Positions 21,901 through 36,900 of a DNA stretch of 64,000 nt are shown here, one piece after another. The first letter of the stretch is position 1, and every line of letters starts with the position of its first letter. This stretch comes from Ciona savignyi (Eukaryota > Chordata > Ascidiacea > Phlebobranchia > Cionidae), in NCBI GenBank assembly GCA_000149265.1, contig CH003415.1, forward strand, positions 702,851 to 766,850, written 5' to 3'. The notes beneath the pieces are model-generated. The model did no database searches, was not told the origin of the DNA, and saw only the letters and a program-made list of their open reading frames with translations. The position numbers were made by a program, and so were the translations under genes.

Positions 21901-24900
21901 CAGCCAAACAAAGCGACTATCAAAATTAACATAAAAAGACAAACTTTTACTTTACAGTTTGACTTCAATAGTTCAATAAATAAAGCAATATCAAAAAAAG
22001 TTCTGGTGCTAATTACTGATGGTCTTTCATCATTTTACCATGGATTAATCGGCAGGTATTTTTAACAACATTAGAGTTATTTTGGTATTTGTTTCCAAAT
22101 TTTTTTATTCTGAGTTTGGTGACCGCATTTGCTATATTTTTTATAATATTTATATTTTTTTTAGTTTAGTTTAGTTTAGTTTATTCATTTTTTGCCCCAG
22201 TTTTTAAAAATGGCAAACGAATATAATCACGACACAGGAAACGGGAAAAGACGGCAAAACGAACAGTCGTTAAAACACGTCATTGAAAAAAAAGGATATA
22301 ATTTAATAAATATAGCGGACGTAATCCGCCAAACCTAGGCGAAAGAACAATAATGTCCAAACAAAATTTAATTAAAACTAAACGATATAAAGCCCTGAAG
22401 AAAAGTGTGCGGTAAAGCGCGACCAGTACTGAGGGGGAGCCGGCTTTAGGAGAAGGTGTGGCCCGAAAGCGTGGACCATTACTATTTGTTTTGCGTTTTT
22501 TTCTGTTCATGTGTTGTGATTTGTTTCATTTGCTTTTATTTAATGCTAGGTAAAAAACAAATTGACTAAACGTGTCCTAGAATAGAATATTTATGTTTCA
22601 TCTCCATGAATAGGAAAAGCAAAAGCACTTTGGGAGTGTTGCCTAAACACAGAGTCTAGTGGAATATTGTGCCGTTTACAACTAAATTAACATCTCAAAC
22701 ATATACAGCACAGTGCAACAGAACAGTGCAATATGACGTTAAGCCCAAGGGAAGCTGACGATTGACACATAATAAAGTCCTTTTTTCAAATACAATTTTT
22801 TTTTTATATTCTAGGTAATAAAAATTAAATATCCTGTACAACTAAAGGGATACTAATAAGTTACCCAACCGTTATATTCCATTGCAGTTATAGGTTGACC
22901 CAACAAGAAAAAATAACAGTTTATGCGATCGGAGTTGGAATTAAAGACCTCCATGAGCTTCGTGTTAGCGCTAACGGGGACTCCCCTCCGGGTAACAATG
23001 AACGAGTGCTGACCGTTGACAACTTTTCAACTTTAAATAAAGTCTTTGGAGATCTTACTGCACAAATTGCTCGGGCGGGAGGGGAAGGTAAGATGTTTGT
23101 TCGGCCGGCTGGTCTAGCGGTTTAGTGCGGCGACTTTCAATCGAAATGTTGCAGGTGTGAAACCGGTCGCTAGCTAGTCAGTTGTTTCCTTGGGCAAGAC
23201 ACTTTACGGACATTGCTTGAACCCAGCGGATTAATGGGTTTTACCAAGTTGAAGGAACGTGTATTTCATATACAACACACTGCAATAGCTCCGGTAACCC
23301 GACGATGGGCGCAGGGTGATCTGACGATTGCCTGTGTGATAACCCCCCGTTTTTCCATTCACAGGGATAAAGATGAATATCCTATACTATCCTATCCTGT
23401 TGGAATATTCTGGAAACATACGATAGGATATTCATATTTTATTCTTGTGGATGGAAAACACTGATATTGCTTGGGGAAACGTCAGATAAATTTGTGCTTT
23501 TTGACGACTTACTGGAGCTATTGCAGTGTACTGCATGCATCATTTCTGCAGTTTTAGTTTAACCCAATAATTCAATGGGTTTTTGCAATGTCTCTAAATA
23601 CCTTACCCTAAAACACAACCAATCATAATAGCAGTTTCAATCTATCTGTTTCTTGTAAAAAGCCTGATGCTTTAGTCTAGTGACTTTAAATGAATTCTAA
23701 ATACGAAAAAACACAGCAAAGATGGTATGCCATTTTATTAGAACTGGTAGACAAATATTCGTTGAAGGGTTTGTGCTAGTAAATCATTGCATAACTCTAC
23801 AGTGTAATCTGTGTGTAAAAGAATTGACCCTTTTTACTCATGTCCAATTCCCAGTTGCTAAAGTATTTACAATGTACTGTAGCTGGGTTGCAAAAGCAAC
23901 ATTTTGGCTCTTGATGCAATGCGCTACTACATGCACAATTTTTTTTAAAAAACATTCCAATAGGTCTGGTATATATTTTAAGACCACCACCTCCAAACAT
24001 AAGACCACCACCCCAAACGAAATTTTATGTACATCCAATTATCCAATATACTTTCAGGCCAGACTAACTCAGGAGCCACTCTGTCTGTAATGGAGAATGC
24101 AGTTTTGGGCATTTCGGCCAACTACAATGACAAGGTGGGCGGGATAGGAAACTTTTTTATTCAAATGTGTGGGGCATTAAAGGTTCTCTTTTCAGAAATA
24201 TTGAAAGTTGTTTTTAATGTTAGGTTTAACAGTCACATACGTTTTATACATTGTTATAATAAGTATATTTACTAAAATGTGTAATTGAAAGAATCTATTT
24301 GTATGTGTTTTACTAAAAATATAACTATTGTAGTTTTGCATTTTTTGTATTTTTTAATAAATAAGTTTTAATTAAAATTAAAGAAACGTCTTAAGTATAT
24401 ATAACACAATTCAACAGCTTTGTTAAACTGATGATGGGCAGAGGGTAATCTGATAATTACCTCTTTGATAATCCTTGTTTTTCATTCATTACAGAAATTA
24501 ATAAATAAATAAATAAATATCTTTTTCATCTCTTTAAAGTTAAAGGGTATAGTAGGATAGGATAGGATAGGATACCCCTGTAAATCATTGTAAAAGGGAA
24601 AACACCAGGGCCATTATCACACAGGTAATCATTAGATTACTTTACAGCTACCATTGGGTTACCAAAGCTTTTGCAATGTGTTGTGTGTGATTGAGATATT
24701 CTTTAAATTTGGTAGAACCCATTAATCCACTGTGTTCATGCTATGTCCGCTTAGTGCGCTGCCTAAGGACACAACTGACTAGACAGCGACCAGTTTTGAA
24801 TCTGCAACACTTCAGTTAAAAGCCGACACACTAACCCACGACTAATCGATCAGCTAATAGAATGAATATTTTCCTATCCTCTCACTTTGTATGTGGTAGG

Positions 24901-27900
24901 GAGGCAAGATGTTAATTGGTGCAGTTGGATCATATGATGGAATGGGTACAATCATCAAATACGACTCAGTCACCGATACTACTGCCAATGTTCCAAACAG
25001 GACTGAATTGGCTAAGATATTCCCGACAAGCGGATCCGACTCTTATCTAGGTGGGTTTGATTTATTGTAGTACTCTTTTCAGCTCGCCTGATTGGTCTAG
25101 CGGTTAAGTGCGTCACCTTTCAACCGAAAGGTTGCAGGTGCGAAACTGGTCGCTAGCAAGTCGGTTGTGTCCTTAGGCAAGACACTTTACGGACATTGCA
25201 TGAACCCAGCGGATTAATGGGTTCTACTAGATTGAAGAAACGTGACTATCATATACAACACACTGCAATAGCTTCGGTAACCCGACGGTGGGCACGAGGT
25301 GATCTGACGATTGCCTGTTTGTTAACCCCCTTGGTTTTCCCAATTATGGGGATAAACATGAATATCCTATCCTAGCCTTTTCATGATTTCAGACAATGGA
25401 AAACACATCATTTTACAGAGCTTAAAACACCCTTTAATGTAAAATGCCTAACTTTCCTAAAATTTTATAAGCCCCTTGTTTTAGTTTTGTTAACCATACA
25501 TTCAGTTTTAATTTTTTAATATCATTGTGAACAGGTTATTCCATCTCATCTGGAAATTTTGATGGAGGCAGTAAATTATTTGTAGCAGGTGGTGCGCCAA
25601 GGCATATATTGGAGGGTTTGGTAAGTATACAAATATATATATATATATATATATCCCACTGATAAGTCTGTTGGTTGTGTCCTTGGGCAAGGCACTTAGA
25701 GGACATTGCCTGAACTCCACAGTCGAGTTTACAATCGACGCTCAAGGTAATCGACGATAGCCTGTGTTATAATGGTCCTTCCTATCCACATTCTCAGATC
25801 CATGAGATTAAAACATGAGTCTGTAATGTAATTTTTGTTTTATAAACAATTAACTATTTTATAATTTATTTTTTTATTTGAGTTTAGAGGCCACGTCTAA
25901 TTTTAACAAATTTTAATAATTTATTGCTTTTTTTTTAATGTGTTCTAACGACTGTCGTTTTGCCGTTTTTTCCCGTTTTCCAAATTTTTTCAAAAGTCCT
26001 GCTTTATGTTTTCATCGTGGTGAAGGTGTCGCAACTGGCGAGCTGATCTTGATCTCCGTGCAGCCTTACATATAAACCAGTTCTTACAACTCCTTAAATC
26101 TTATTCAAATAGAATATAAAACATGCGAATTAATAACACGTTACCAACGGTAAAACTAAAAACGTAATATAAAACTAAGCTTAATAAAACACAACCTCTC
26201 TGCATGAACGTCAAATTGAAATGAAATAAATAATCAAAGTCATTGCAAAGAATAACACGCATGACTGATTTCGTGACGTAATAAATAAAGGGGACTAAAT
26301 AATAGGATCACCACAGGACTTCCCTCCAGTGAGGTACGAAACGATCAAAAAATTGGTACAAAATAATTCACGAGCAATCATAATCTGCATAACGTAATGG
26401 AAAATTTACTGTACGGCTCGGTTTTGCTGTACGGATCGGGTTTTGTAAGGTTGTGTCGGTGGTGTGTTGATTGTGTTGTTGGTTGATAAGTGGGTTGAAT
26501 GTGTTGTTGGTTGATAGTTGGGTTGAATATGTTGTTGGTTGATAAGTTGGTTGTTGGTTGATAAGTTGGTTGTTGGTTGATAAGTTGGTTGTTGGTTGAT
26601 AAGTTGGTTGTTGGTTGATAAGTTGGTTGTTGGTTGATAAGTTGGTTGTTGGTTGATAAGTTGGTTGTTGGTTGATAAGTTGGTTGTTGGTTGATAAGTT
26701 GGTTGTTGGTTGATAAGTTGGTTGATGGTTGATAAGTTGGTTGTTGGTTGATAAGTTGGTTGTTGGTTGATAAGTTGGTTGTTGGTTGATAAGTTGGTTG
26801 ATAAGTTGGTTGTTGGTTGATAAGTTGGTTGTTGGTTGATAAGTTGGTTGTTGGTTGATAAGTTGGTTGTTGGTTGATAAGGTTGTTGATGGTAAGGTTG
26901 TTGATGGTTAGGTTGTGCACCAGTTCCTCTTTAAGGCGATCAAAGGGGGATTCCTCCGGGGGATTAATGATTAAGTCCCGAACTTCTGCTGCGTATTCGG
27001 GTGCTAGCACTGCAATAACGTAGTCGAATTTAGCTCGTTGTTCGGTTATTCCCCTCATGTTGAAGTTGGCTTCGACTTGAGAGATCCAAAGCTGTGGATC
27101 TGCTGGCCAAAATTGTGGGAGAGTAATATGCGGCCACGAGCGAGCTTCCGCACCTGCCCCAGAAACTGGTGTTTGTCCTCTAACCATTCTGAGATTCTTG
27201 AATATTTCAAGGTTATTTAAAGGTCACGTGTTAACCACGTGGTCGGGGTCATCATTGAAGGGGTCGCGAACTGGCAAGCTGATCTTAATCTCTTGCAGCC
27301 TTACATATAACCAGTTCTTACAACTCCTTAAATCTTATTCAAATAGAATATAAAACATGCGAATTAATAACACGTTACCAACGGTAAAACTAAAAACGTA
27401 ATATAAAACTAAGCTTAATAAAACACAACCTCTCTGCATGAACGTCAAATTGAAATGAAATAAATAATCTAAGTCATTGCAAAGAATAACACGCATGACT
27501 GATTTCGTGACGTAATAAATAAAGGGGACTAAATAATAGGATCACCACAGTGGAAACAAAAAATAAACTAAACTAAACCCTTTTAATTTCAATATTCCTC
27601 CAGGTTGCTGTATATGAATTTCAAGATGGCTCTTCCAGCTTGACAAACTTGCAGGTCATCAAAGCCTACCACTGCACATCTTGCACGAATAATCATCGTC
27701 AACTTGGAAGTTACTTTGGAGCAACACTCCTCTCTGCCGACATTAACAATGATGGTAAAGATGACTTGCTCATTGGAGCTCCTCTTTTTATCGGCGATAA
27801 TTACGATGAGGGGAGAGTCTTCGTCTATCTATCCCAACCCTCAAACTCAGCACAAACTTGGGTAAGCAGCTGTGAACTGTTATTTAGGATAGGATATTTA

Positions 27901-30900
27901 TGTTTATCCCGGTGAATGGGAAAACCAAGGGGGTTAAAAACGGGCAATCGTCAGATTACCTCGTGCCCATCGTCGGGGTCCAGGCAAAGTGCGTAAGGTG
28001 CCTTGCCCAAGGACACAACCGACTAGCTAGCAAACAGTTTTAACCCTGCAACCTACCGGCTGAAAGTCGTCGCACTAATCCACTTGACTAACCGGACGGT
28101 TTGATTGGATTATAAGCTGAAAGGACGTGATCAAAACCAGTGAAACACTGGTCGGAACAATAATAATAAAAATCCCACTACTATTTTGCCACTAATTTTT
28201 TATTTGCGTTTACTTGGTTAGATCATTGAGAGACCCTGAATCATTAGCCTGAATCGTTCGTGATCATAACCAATCGCTAGCTGTGTTAAATCTACAGTAA
28301 CTTGGGTTCTTTATACAAAAATCTGTTTCAGGCGAACCCTACATTCCAACCGAAGGTGTTTTCCGGGCTGCGTGAATTAGGTGGTCGTTTTGGTTCAGTG
28401 ATTTCATCAGCAGGAGATCTTAATGACGATGGTTATAATGATGTCATAATCGGCGCACCACTGGCAGAAAATGGAGCGGGTGTCATCTATGTTTACCACG
28501 GCCATGCTGACTTCAGCACCACCGCTAGTCTGCAGTATTCACAGGTAAGTTATGAATTTTTTAGTAAATGTAAAAAGTGATATTTTGTCCGGCACGTTGG
28601 TCTAGCGGTTAAGTCTGTCGCGTTTTAATCAAAAGGTTGCAGGTGCGGAACTGGACGCTAGCTAGTCTGTTGTGTCCTTGGCGAAGGCATGAACCCAGCG
28701 GATTAATAGATTTTACCAAATTAAAGAAACGTGTCTTTCATATACAACACATTGCAATAGCTCCGGTAACCCGACGGTGGGCGCAGGGTGATGTGACGAT
28801 TGCCTGTGTGTTAATCGCCTGGGTTTTTCCATTCACGGAAATAAACATGAATATCCTATCCTATCCTATTACCTTTACGTTAAAGTGCATTAGCAAGGGC
28901 GAAACACAGTAAACTGTAATAGATTTAGTAACATTATGGTAGGCACAAAGTAATCTAAACAATTGCCAAGTTAAAATCTTTACTGTGTTTTCTTATCCAG
29001 GTGATAATACATAAATATTACATTCTTTCATCCTCCTATCCCACTCCTCTTTACTGTTATCCTGCTCCATATATGTTATCTCTTCTATCCTATTCTATAA
29101 CACTGTGAAATAAAAAAGAGATGCCTTTTTCAGAGGATACCCGCTTCTGTTATGAAGCTACCACAGCTGGACAACTTTGGCTCGGCTATGGCATGTGGGC
29201 AAGATTTGGATGGAAACAGTTACCCAGATGTGGTGGTGGGGGCTCCGACAAAAAACATGGCGTTTGTAATAAGGTACAAATACCTGTCGTTGCTCAAATA
29301 TAGTATGGCTAAAAATAACTGCACTGCACCATCTCCTGTAACAGGGCACATCATTCTGAATATCTGGGGTATACTATGTTTTGTAGTCCTGCTCCCGAGG
29401 AAAAAAAGTTTGTTGTATCGAAACCAGCTGCTGGCTTACCCAGTTCTTGACTAATGCACTAAGCAGATGTCGTCAGAACAGAGTGTTTCAAACTATAGTT
29501 TCCAATATAAATAACACACTGCAAAACCTCGATGACCTAACAGTGGGTCTGACAATTATCCGTGTGATAACCCCTGATAATGAGTTTTTCTATTTACAGG
29601 AGTAAACATCTTTTCTACTGTTTTTAGAAGTTGTTAACTAATTTCATGATAAAACCTAGATGTAACGCCCAAACCCACCTCTATGAATAGAAAATCATGT
29701 TTTTACACCGTAAATGTAAAAAAAGTCAAATGGTGTTAAACATTAGGCATATCTTCAAATTAACCCACGCCTACCAGAGGTATTGCAATGTGTTGTGTAT
29801 GATTGATGTCTATTCCGTTTTAAGTACAACCGATTAATTTACTGGATCTAGGAGATCTGCCAAGTGTCTTGTTTAGGGACACAATCAACTGGATAGCGAC
29901 CAGTTTCTAAACTGAAACCCTTTGACTTACAGATGACACGCTAATCGGCCAAACTACTGAGACAAATACTACTTATGTAATTTAACCAAGCTATGAAATT
30001 AATGACAAGTCTACGTTTTTGGTCCCAGTGTGTTACCAAAAACAAATCTTCATTTTAAGAATAAATCTTAATTTCAAAAAGAAATTTTCACTTTAAAAAA
30101 CAATTTTTTATTTAAAGACAAAAACTTCCTTTTGAAGAAAAACAGCCTAATCCTTTTGCAGTCAATTAACAAGGTTCTGGCAAATCACCACACATCACAT
30201 ACTTTTAATGTCAACTATTCCAGATCCCGTCCCATAGCACGTTTTACATCATCTGTAACATTAAACCCACAACAACTCGACGCGTTTTACTGCTTCAAGC
30301 AGCCGAATAGGAAGTGTTTCAATGTGACAGCTTGTATTTCTGTGAATGGAAAATCAGTGGAAAATGTTGTTGGTAAGTCTTTGTGATTCTCAATGTTGTA
30401 TTTAAGAAAAATAATTAAAATTCAGCTATACATAAGGCATGACCGAAATGGTTCATTTTCTACCCTCGCCATTTAGGGAGTCTTTTTATTATATTTTATA
30501 ACAAAATTTCATTAAAATGTAATGCTGCAACTGATTTATCTATCCTGAAAACTTTTTTTTATATTATATATTTTATTATCTACCCTGAAAACTTATTGAC
30601 CTAAAAACTTATTTTTTTATAATATTTTTTTTATTATCGATTCTGAAAACTTATGTGGCTTGAAAACTAATTTTTTTTATTATATATATTTTTTATTATC
30701 TATCCTGAAAACTTATTTTTTTATTATATATTTTTTATTATCTATCCTGAAAACTTATTGACCTAAAAACACATTTTTTTATGCCACAGAAACTGAGGTA
30801 ATGATTTCACTTGACGCAACGAGAAAACGAATTGAATTCCGCAGTCAAGACAACTCTACGATTGGTTTCTCTACTCGAAGTACAAAACTTTCTCTCACAC

Positions 30901-33900
30901 GAAACCTCACAACTTGTTGGACATATGACGTTTATGTGAAAGTAAGCTGTCTAAATATAACAAAAGGTTGCAGGTGCAAAACTGGTCGCTAGCTAGTCGG
31001 TTGTGTCCTTGGGCAAGGCACTTTACAGACATTGCCTGAACCCAGCGGATTAATGGGTTCGAACAAATCAATGAAACTTGTCTATCATATACAAAACACA
31101 GCAATAGCTCCGGTAACCCAACGGTAAGCGTGAGATGATCCGACGATTGCCTGTGTGTTAACCCCACTTGGTTTTCCCATTTACAGGGATAAACATAAAT
31201 ATTCTATCTTATCCTATCCTATCCCATCACATCGTAGTACTAAATATTGCACTTATGTTCGTAGAAAAATATCCTGGATTTCTCAAGTTTAATTTCAGTG
31301 GATATGAATTATTCCTTGTCAAGCAACCACACAGCCACTCCTATGTCCTCCATGCAAGATCCGTAAGTAGAAATAATTGTTTTTCATTTACACCATCTTT
31401 CCTGTACATATATTAAAAGCTGAACTTAAATAGTTGGAATTATTTTTGATAATTTTTACTACTCCCGCTGTTCTATAGACAAGGGTGCAGTTGCTTCAGT
31501 AACCCGACGGTGGGCACAAGGTGATCTGGTGATTGCTCCTGCGTTAACCCCTTGATTTTTCCATTCACAGGATTACAGAAAAGAAAATAAAAAAAAAACT
31601 TAGCAACACAGTTTAGTAGCACACATAAAAACAATTTTTTTTTATTATAATGAAAATTGATATTTTATGAAACTGCATAAAAAACACACCACTCTCATAT
31701 TGTCTCAATTGCATTTATTTGATGACTCATTGGCTCCTTAGAGCACTGAGCAACAGAACCAGCTCAACGGCTAAGTTCAACACAACATGCGGTGAAGACA
31801 ACTTTTGCTCATATGACTTAACTATCGATGCCGCCATCAAGCTGCCAGTGCACTCTAGGTAACTACTATCTATGTGGATTAGTTTTTTAGTTTTTTACCT
31901 TCTTTATTACAAGAAGGATAGCAAAGATGTTTTATTGTGACTAAGGGGGCTTTCTAAAAAGCATAGTTATCTTTTCGAGTAACTAATTTCTATGTGGACT
32001 AGTTGTTTTAGTTTTTTTTGCTCCTCATTACATTAAAGAAGAAAAGCACAGATATTTTATTGCGACTAAGGGGGCTTTCTAAAAAGTATTGTTATCTCGT
32101 GGCTATTTTCGATTTACGACAAAGGTGATTTTTCTATCATTTTAAAATTTAAGGCAGGCTATACAAGTTTTCCCCCCACGTGAATGGGAAAATAAAGGAG
32201 AGGTATCACATAAACAATTGTCAAAATACTTTACGACTACAACACTTAAGCTGTTGCAGTGTTTTGTATATAATTAGGATGGTCTTTCTGATTTAGTGAA
32301 ACCCAATAATGCAGTGGGCTTAGGCTATGTCCACTAAATACCTTGTTTAAAGACACAATAGACTTGTTAAGCGACTCATTATAATCCTCTAAAGGTAAGA
32401 GGATTATAACAAGTCTTCATTAAACCACCAAGCTATTAAACCTCCTTATAGCTCAGGTGTGGTTCTGATGAATGCTAGCGATCTCTTGATAATAGACGAA
32501 ACAACAGACACACAACCTATTGTAATATCCGTGAATGTATCAAACATCGGAGAAATGGCCCTCGGAGCAAAAATTAACATCACCTTTTCATCATCACTCA
32601 AATGGAACGAGGTATTTATCTCCAATCGGTTATCTCAATTGGTTAAAGCTTTAACCAATCATTATAACCCAAAGTTTGATGGACCAAACCAGCACTGGCT
32701 AGTCAGTTTTATTATTGACAAGATGCTAAGAGTAAGTTGCCTGACGGGGACAATCTGACAATTGCTCTGGTGATAACGTTTCTTGTTTTTCCATTTACAG
32801 GGATAAACTTGATTATCCTATCCTGTGTCCGGCTGGTTAGCCTGGCAGTTAAGTGCGTCACCTTTCAATCAAAAGGTTGCAGGTGCGAAACTGGTCGATA
32901 GTTAGTCGGTTATGTGCTTGATGAAGGCCTTTTACGGACATTGCCTGGACCCAGCGGATTAATGGGTTCTACAAAATTGAAGGAACGTATGAATCATATC
33001 CGGTAACCTGACGGTGGGCGTGAGGTGATCTGACGATTGCCCGTGTGTTAACCTCTTGATTTTCCCATTGAAGGAATAAACATAAATATCCTATCCTATA
33101 CTCCTTCAATTTATAACACTTTATAATTTCCCAGATAGCTAATCAAAGAAGTTCCAACAACCAAACCAGTTGTATAGATAGTATTCGACCGGAAGTACAC
33201 CTGGTGGACAACTCCAAGATTCAAACTTTGAATTACATCTACGATGAGTATTATGGGAACATCATGCCAACTAATCAATGGGTAAGAATAGGATAGTTCT
33301 GTGCATACCCGTTGGTAGGACACACAGTCGGGTGATAACATAATGCTCTCTGGGGCCATGGATTAACTATTTATTACTTTTGTATTTTAGTCGGTAATTT
33401 TTTTTCGATTACACCCTATCACCTTAGTCTGTAAGAGCGTCACCTTTAACATGAAGGTAGTAGGATTGAAACCAATCATTAGCTTAGTTGGTTCTGTTCA
33501 GGCAAAGCAAGTAATGGACATCACCCAAAGCGAGTGGCTTAATCAGTTAAATAAAAACAGTACAAATTTTTTAATCTTATACTTACTTTCTGATATTCAT
33601 TTTCGATTGCCCATGTGTTAACCCTACTTGTGTTTTCCCACATGTATAAAACATGGATACCCTCTCCCACCTACCCCTTACAGTTGTATAATCCACACAG
33701 TGTTCCTTCGATGTCCATCTTCTTCCATCAAATCTCAAGTTGAGCGGGTCCATCCCAACAATCCATGCCAACCTCCATGTTTATGGCTTGTAAGTGAATG
33801 TACACAATTCTCATATTCAACTGTATGCAGACTTAGTGTTTGTAGGTATACCGTGTCTATACAGAGACTTAGTTTTTTTATGTTTGTACAGTGTCTATAA

Positions 33901-36900
33901 AGAGACTTAGTGTCTGTGGTTATACAGTTCCTATACACAGACTTAGTTTTTGTGATTATACCGTGCCTATACACAGACTTAGTTTTTGTGATTATACCGT
34001 GCCCTTACACAGACTTAGTTTTTTGTGTTTATATAATGCCTATACAAAGACTTAGTTTTTGTGTTTGTATGGTGTCTATAGGAAGACTTATTTTTTGTGG
34101 TTATACTGCTTAAAAAAAGGAGTTAAAAAGGGGTGGTCATCAGAATACCATGTATTTTGCGTTGATTTAAAGGGTTTTAAATAAAATGATCAACAAATAT
34201 TAACAAAAAAAACATTTTACAGTAAAAAAACAGCAATGAGACTGTGTACACCATGTGTTTTAATGACTTATTGCCCAACTAATTAGGATAAAACCAAATA
34301 TCCTATAATCCATCCATTGAATTACTTAGAAATTCGGACAGCGGGAACGAAAGCCATCCTATCAGCAACACTTTTAACTTCTCAAGGGAAGTCAGATATC
34401 GAACCGACGTTTCTGTGTTGAGGAGGTAAATTCTTAAATCTTTTTGACTTTTACTTGATATGTCTATCTTCTTTAGTTGATACAAGAGAAATAAACTTGG
34501 TCTTACTGGTTAGTCTGGTGGTTTAGAGCGACACCTTTCAACCGAAAGGTTTAAGGTTCAAAAGTGGTCGCTAGCTAGTCGGTTGTGCCCTTGGGCAAGG
34601 AACTTAACGGACATCATCTGAACCCAGTGGATTAACGGGTTCTACTTAATTAAAAGAACTGTGTAAATCATACACAACATACTGCAATATCTCCGGTTAC
34701 CCGATGGTGGGCGCGCGAGGTGATCTCATGATTGCCTTGTGTTAACCCCATTTGTTTTCCTATTTACGGTGATAAACATAAATACATCCTATCCTAACTT
34801 TATTTCTATGACAAAGAAACATGATATAAATTAAACTATTCTAAAAACCCCAATGACAACCGTTTTCCGGAGTAGTAGGCTTTTTAGCCAGGTACTCCTG
34901 GCTCTAATGTGTCACCGTAAACCCACGACTACAAATGTAGGCTAATACACTAACAACTGTGTGTATGGATGTTACTAATCCATGTCATTCCATTAGGCAC
35001 AGTGTCTACTCTACAACAAAGGTCTTCAAATTCACGAATAGCACAAACACCATACATTCGGTGTACCAGATTGGGGAGAATATATCCACTGTGTTGGTTG
35101 ATTATGAGGTAATGGATTTGTACTGTTAACATGCAACCATTTAGGTTGTAGCAAATCTAGCTGTAAACTGGTAGTTTGTTGAACTTTCAGCCGAAAGGTG
35201 GTGGAATCAAAACTAACCCCTATCTGTGAATAGAATAAAATCACTTGTTTTCCCAGTGTAATTTAATAGGTTAGGAGTAGACTTTATTGAATACATTCTA
35301 ATTTATCTGGTAACCAGACTGTGGGTAAATGCTGTAATGATGGATGGATGTTAACCGCAAAGAAATAAAGCTACATGGACATCATATTGTTTTGTCTTTT
35401 TGTATTCTGCTTCAAGTGCATTGTCTAATGTCTCTTCTGGTTCAAGTGCATTGTCTAAGAACAAAATGAACTGTTTCGATCACTTAACATTTATTTTAGA
35501 ACGGGTATGTCGCCGAATATATGGCATGTCTGTTACAACTATGTTGCAAAATAGTTGGTTAGCATATAACTATACAAAACCAGAGTCCTTTAAGTGCATT
35601 GTCTTGAAACAAAACTAAATAGTTTCCATCAGGAAGCCTTTTTTGCTGATTATCCATTGCATTGGTACTTAGCTGTTAGCCTGACAAAAGCTAAGCAAAA
35701 AACCGCCGTAAAGCCAAATTCGCACCAAAAAGCCAAAATAAAATAAATTGGGAATTCATACAAACCGATGTTAATTTCAGCTCTCATCTCTCTATTCCAC
35801 CATCCCCGAATCAAGTTTTGTTTTCCGATTCCCGAGCAACATATCCGAGGAGCTCAATCTTCTATATTTGTACCAACTCGCTTGTACCAGTTCCCAGGTG
35901 ATAATTATATTCCGGCCGGTTAGTCTGGCGGTTTAGTGTGCCGCCTTTCAAACGAAAGGTAGCAGATTCGAAACTGGTCGCTAGCTAGTCGTTTGTGTTT
36001 TTGGGCAAGGAGGTATTGTAGTGCTTAAAACTTTTCTTCAGCTTTAGTAGTAACCAATAATTAAATAGGTTCCAAGTTAGAAACTTCGCCCAAGCTCATA
36101 ATTTTGTCCTTAAGTAAGGCTGTTAGAGGACACTGCATGAACCCATTAGATTAACAGGTTCTACAATCCAGTAAACCTTACTGTGGGTTGGTGCAAGGTA
36201 ATCTTAAAATAAATTGTGTGAGAACGCTCCCCTTTTCATCATAGCAAGTAATCTGGTAATAGTTAATATGATAACGCCTGTGTTTTCTCATATATTGGTA
36301 TAAACATGATAATCCTTTTCTAGTGTTAATGTTCAACCTGCTGTCACTGTATAATAGTCATAGGTAACAAAGGATGTTTATTACACCAGGGCAAGGCAAC
36401 ATGCAGTTGTGACATGCAAGCGGTCAACCGATACAATCTTTCTACTTCAACATCCTTAATAAACACCGCATCAAAACCAAAAGTAACTTTGATTCCAAAC
36501 CCCGGACATTTGACTCAACAAACCTATGTGAGTTGATTGTTTGGTTATTTTTTAGTTGTTTAGTTATTTTTTTGCTTTCTCATTGTATTAAAAAAACAAT
36601 AGCACAGTTATTTTAAGTTAAGGACTATAAAATGGTAAAACTAGAGTAGTTAATACATAATTTAATCTACCGCTTCAGTATGATAGCTTTGTCAGTTTTG
36701 CATTCGTATTTTGTTGTCGTATCTTTCTTTATCAGTTGCTATTTGGCGTGTTTTATTATTATTTTTTTAACTAAAGTGAGTGTCCTGTTTAATACTGTGT
36801 TTTTAAGGTTTCAGAAATAATGAACTAAATAATCTTTATATCACATTAAAAAAGAAAAAAAAAAAAAAGTACACATTTCTAGTTTAAATGTAAAGGAAAC

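Larger units (their letters stand above)
20965..23087 (+). other. Integrin alpha-I domain exons (5-8) with complete MIDAS
   Basis: Four exons form the inserted von Willebrand A domain. The metal-ion-dependent adhesion site is complete: DVMLVVDSSNS supplies the D-x-S-x-S motif, NTYTSFGIERA supplies the threonine, and VLVLITDG supplies the last aspartate. YAIGVGIKDL follows near the end. Exon 7 has two in-frame acceptors (before 21904 and before 21958). The shorter form leaves 14 residues between GIERA and KKVLVLITDG, the spacing seen in collagen-binding integrins, so I chose 21958. Confidence 0.88.
26021..27549 (-). mobile_element. Non-autonomous Ty3/gypsy-type LTR element in integrin intron 11
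   Basis: Two direct LTRs of about 295 bp (26021-26315 and 27256-27549), starting TGAAGG and ending CACCACA on the plus strand, flanked by the 4-bp target duplication GTGG (26017-26020 and 27550-27553). Internal sequence carries only a gag-like frame on the minus strand and a tandem repeat; protease, reverse transcriptase and integrase are absent. A purine-rich tract (GGAGGGAAG on the minus strand) lies next to the 3' LTR. The LTRs are near identical, suggesting recent insertion. Confidence 0.9.

Noticed and set aside
26378-27187. Possible extra integrin exon within intron 11
   Set aside because: It is the antisense gag-like frame of an LTR element with its own LTRs and target duplication.
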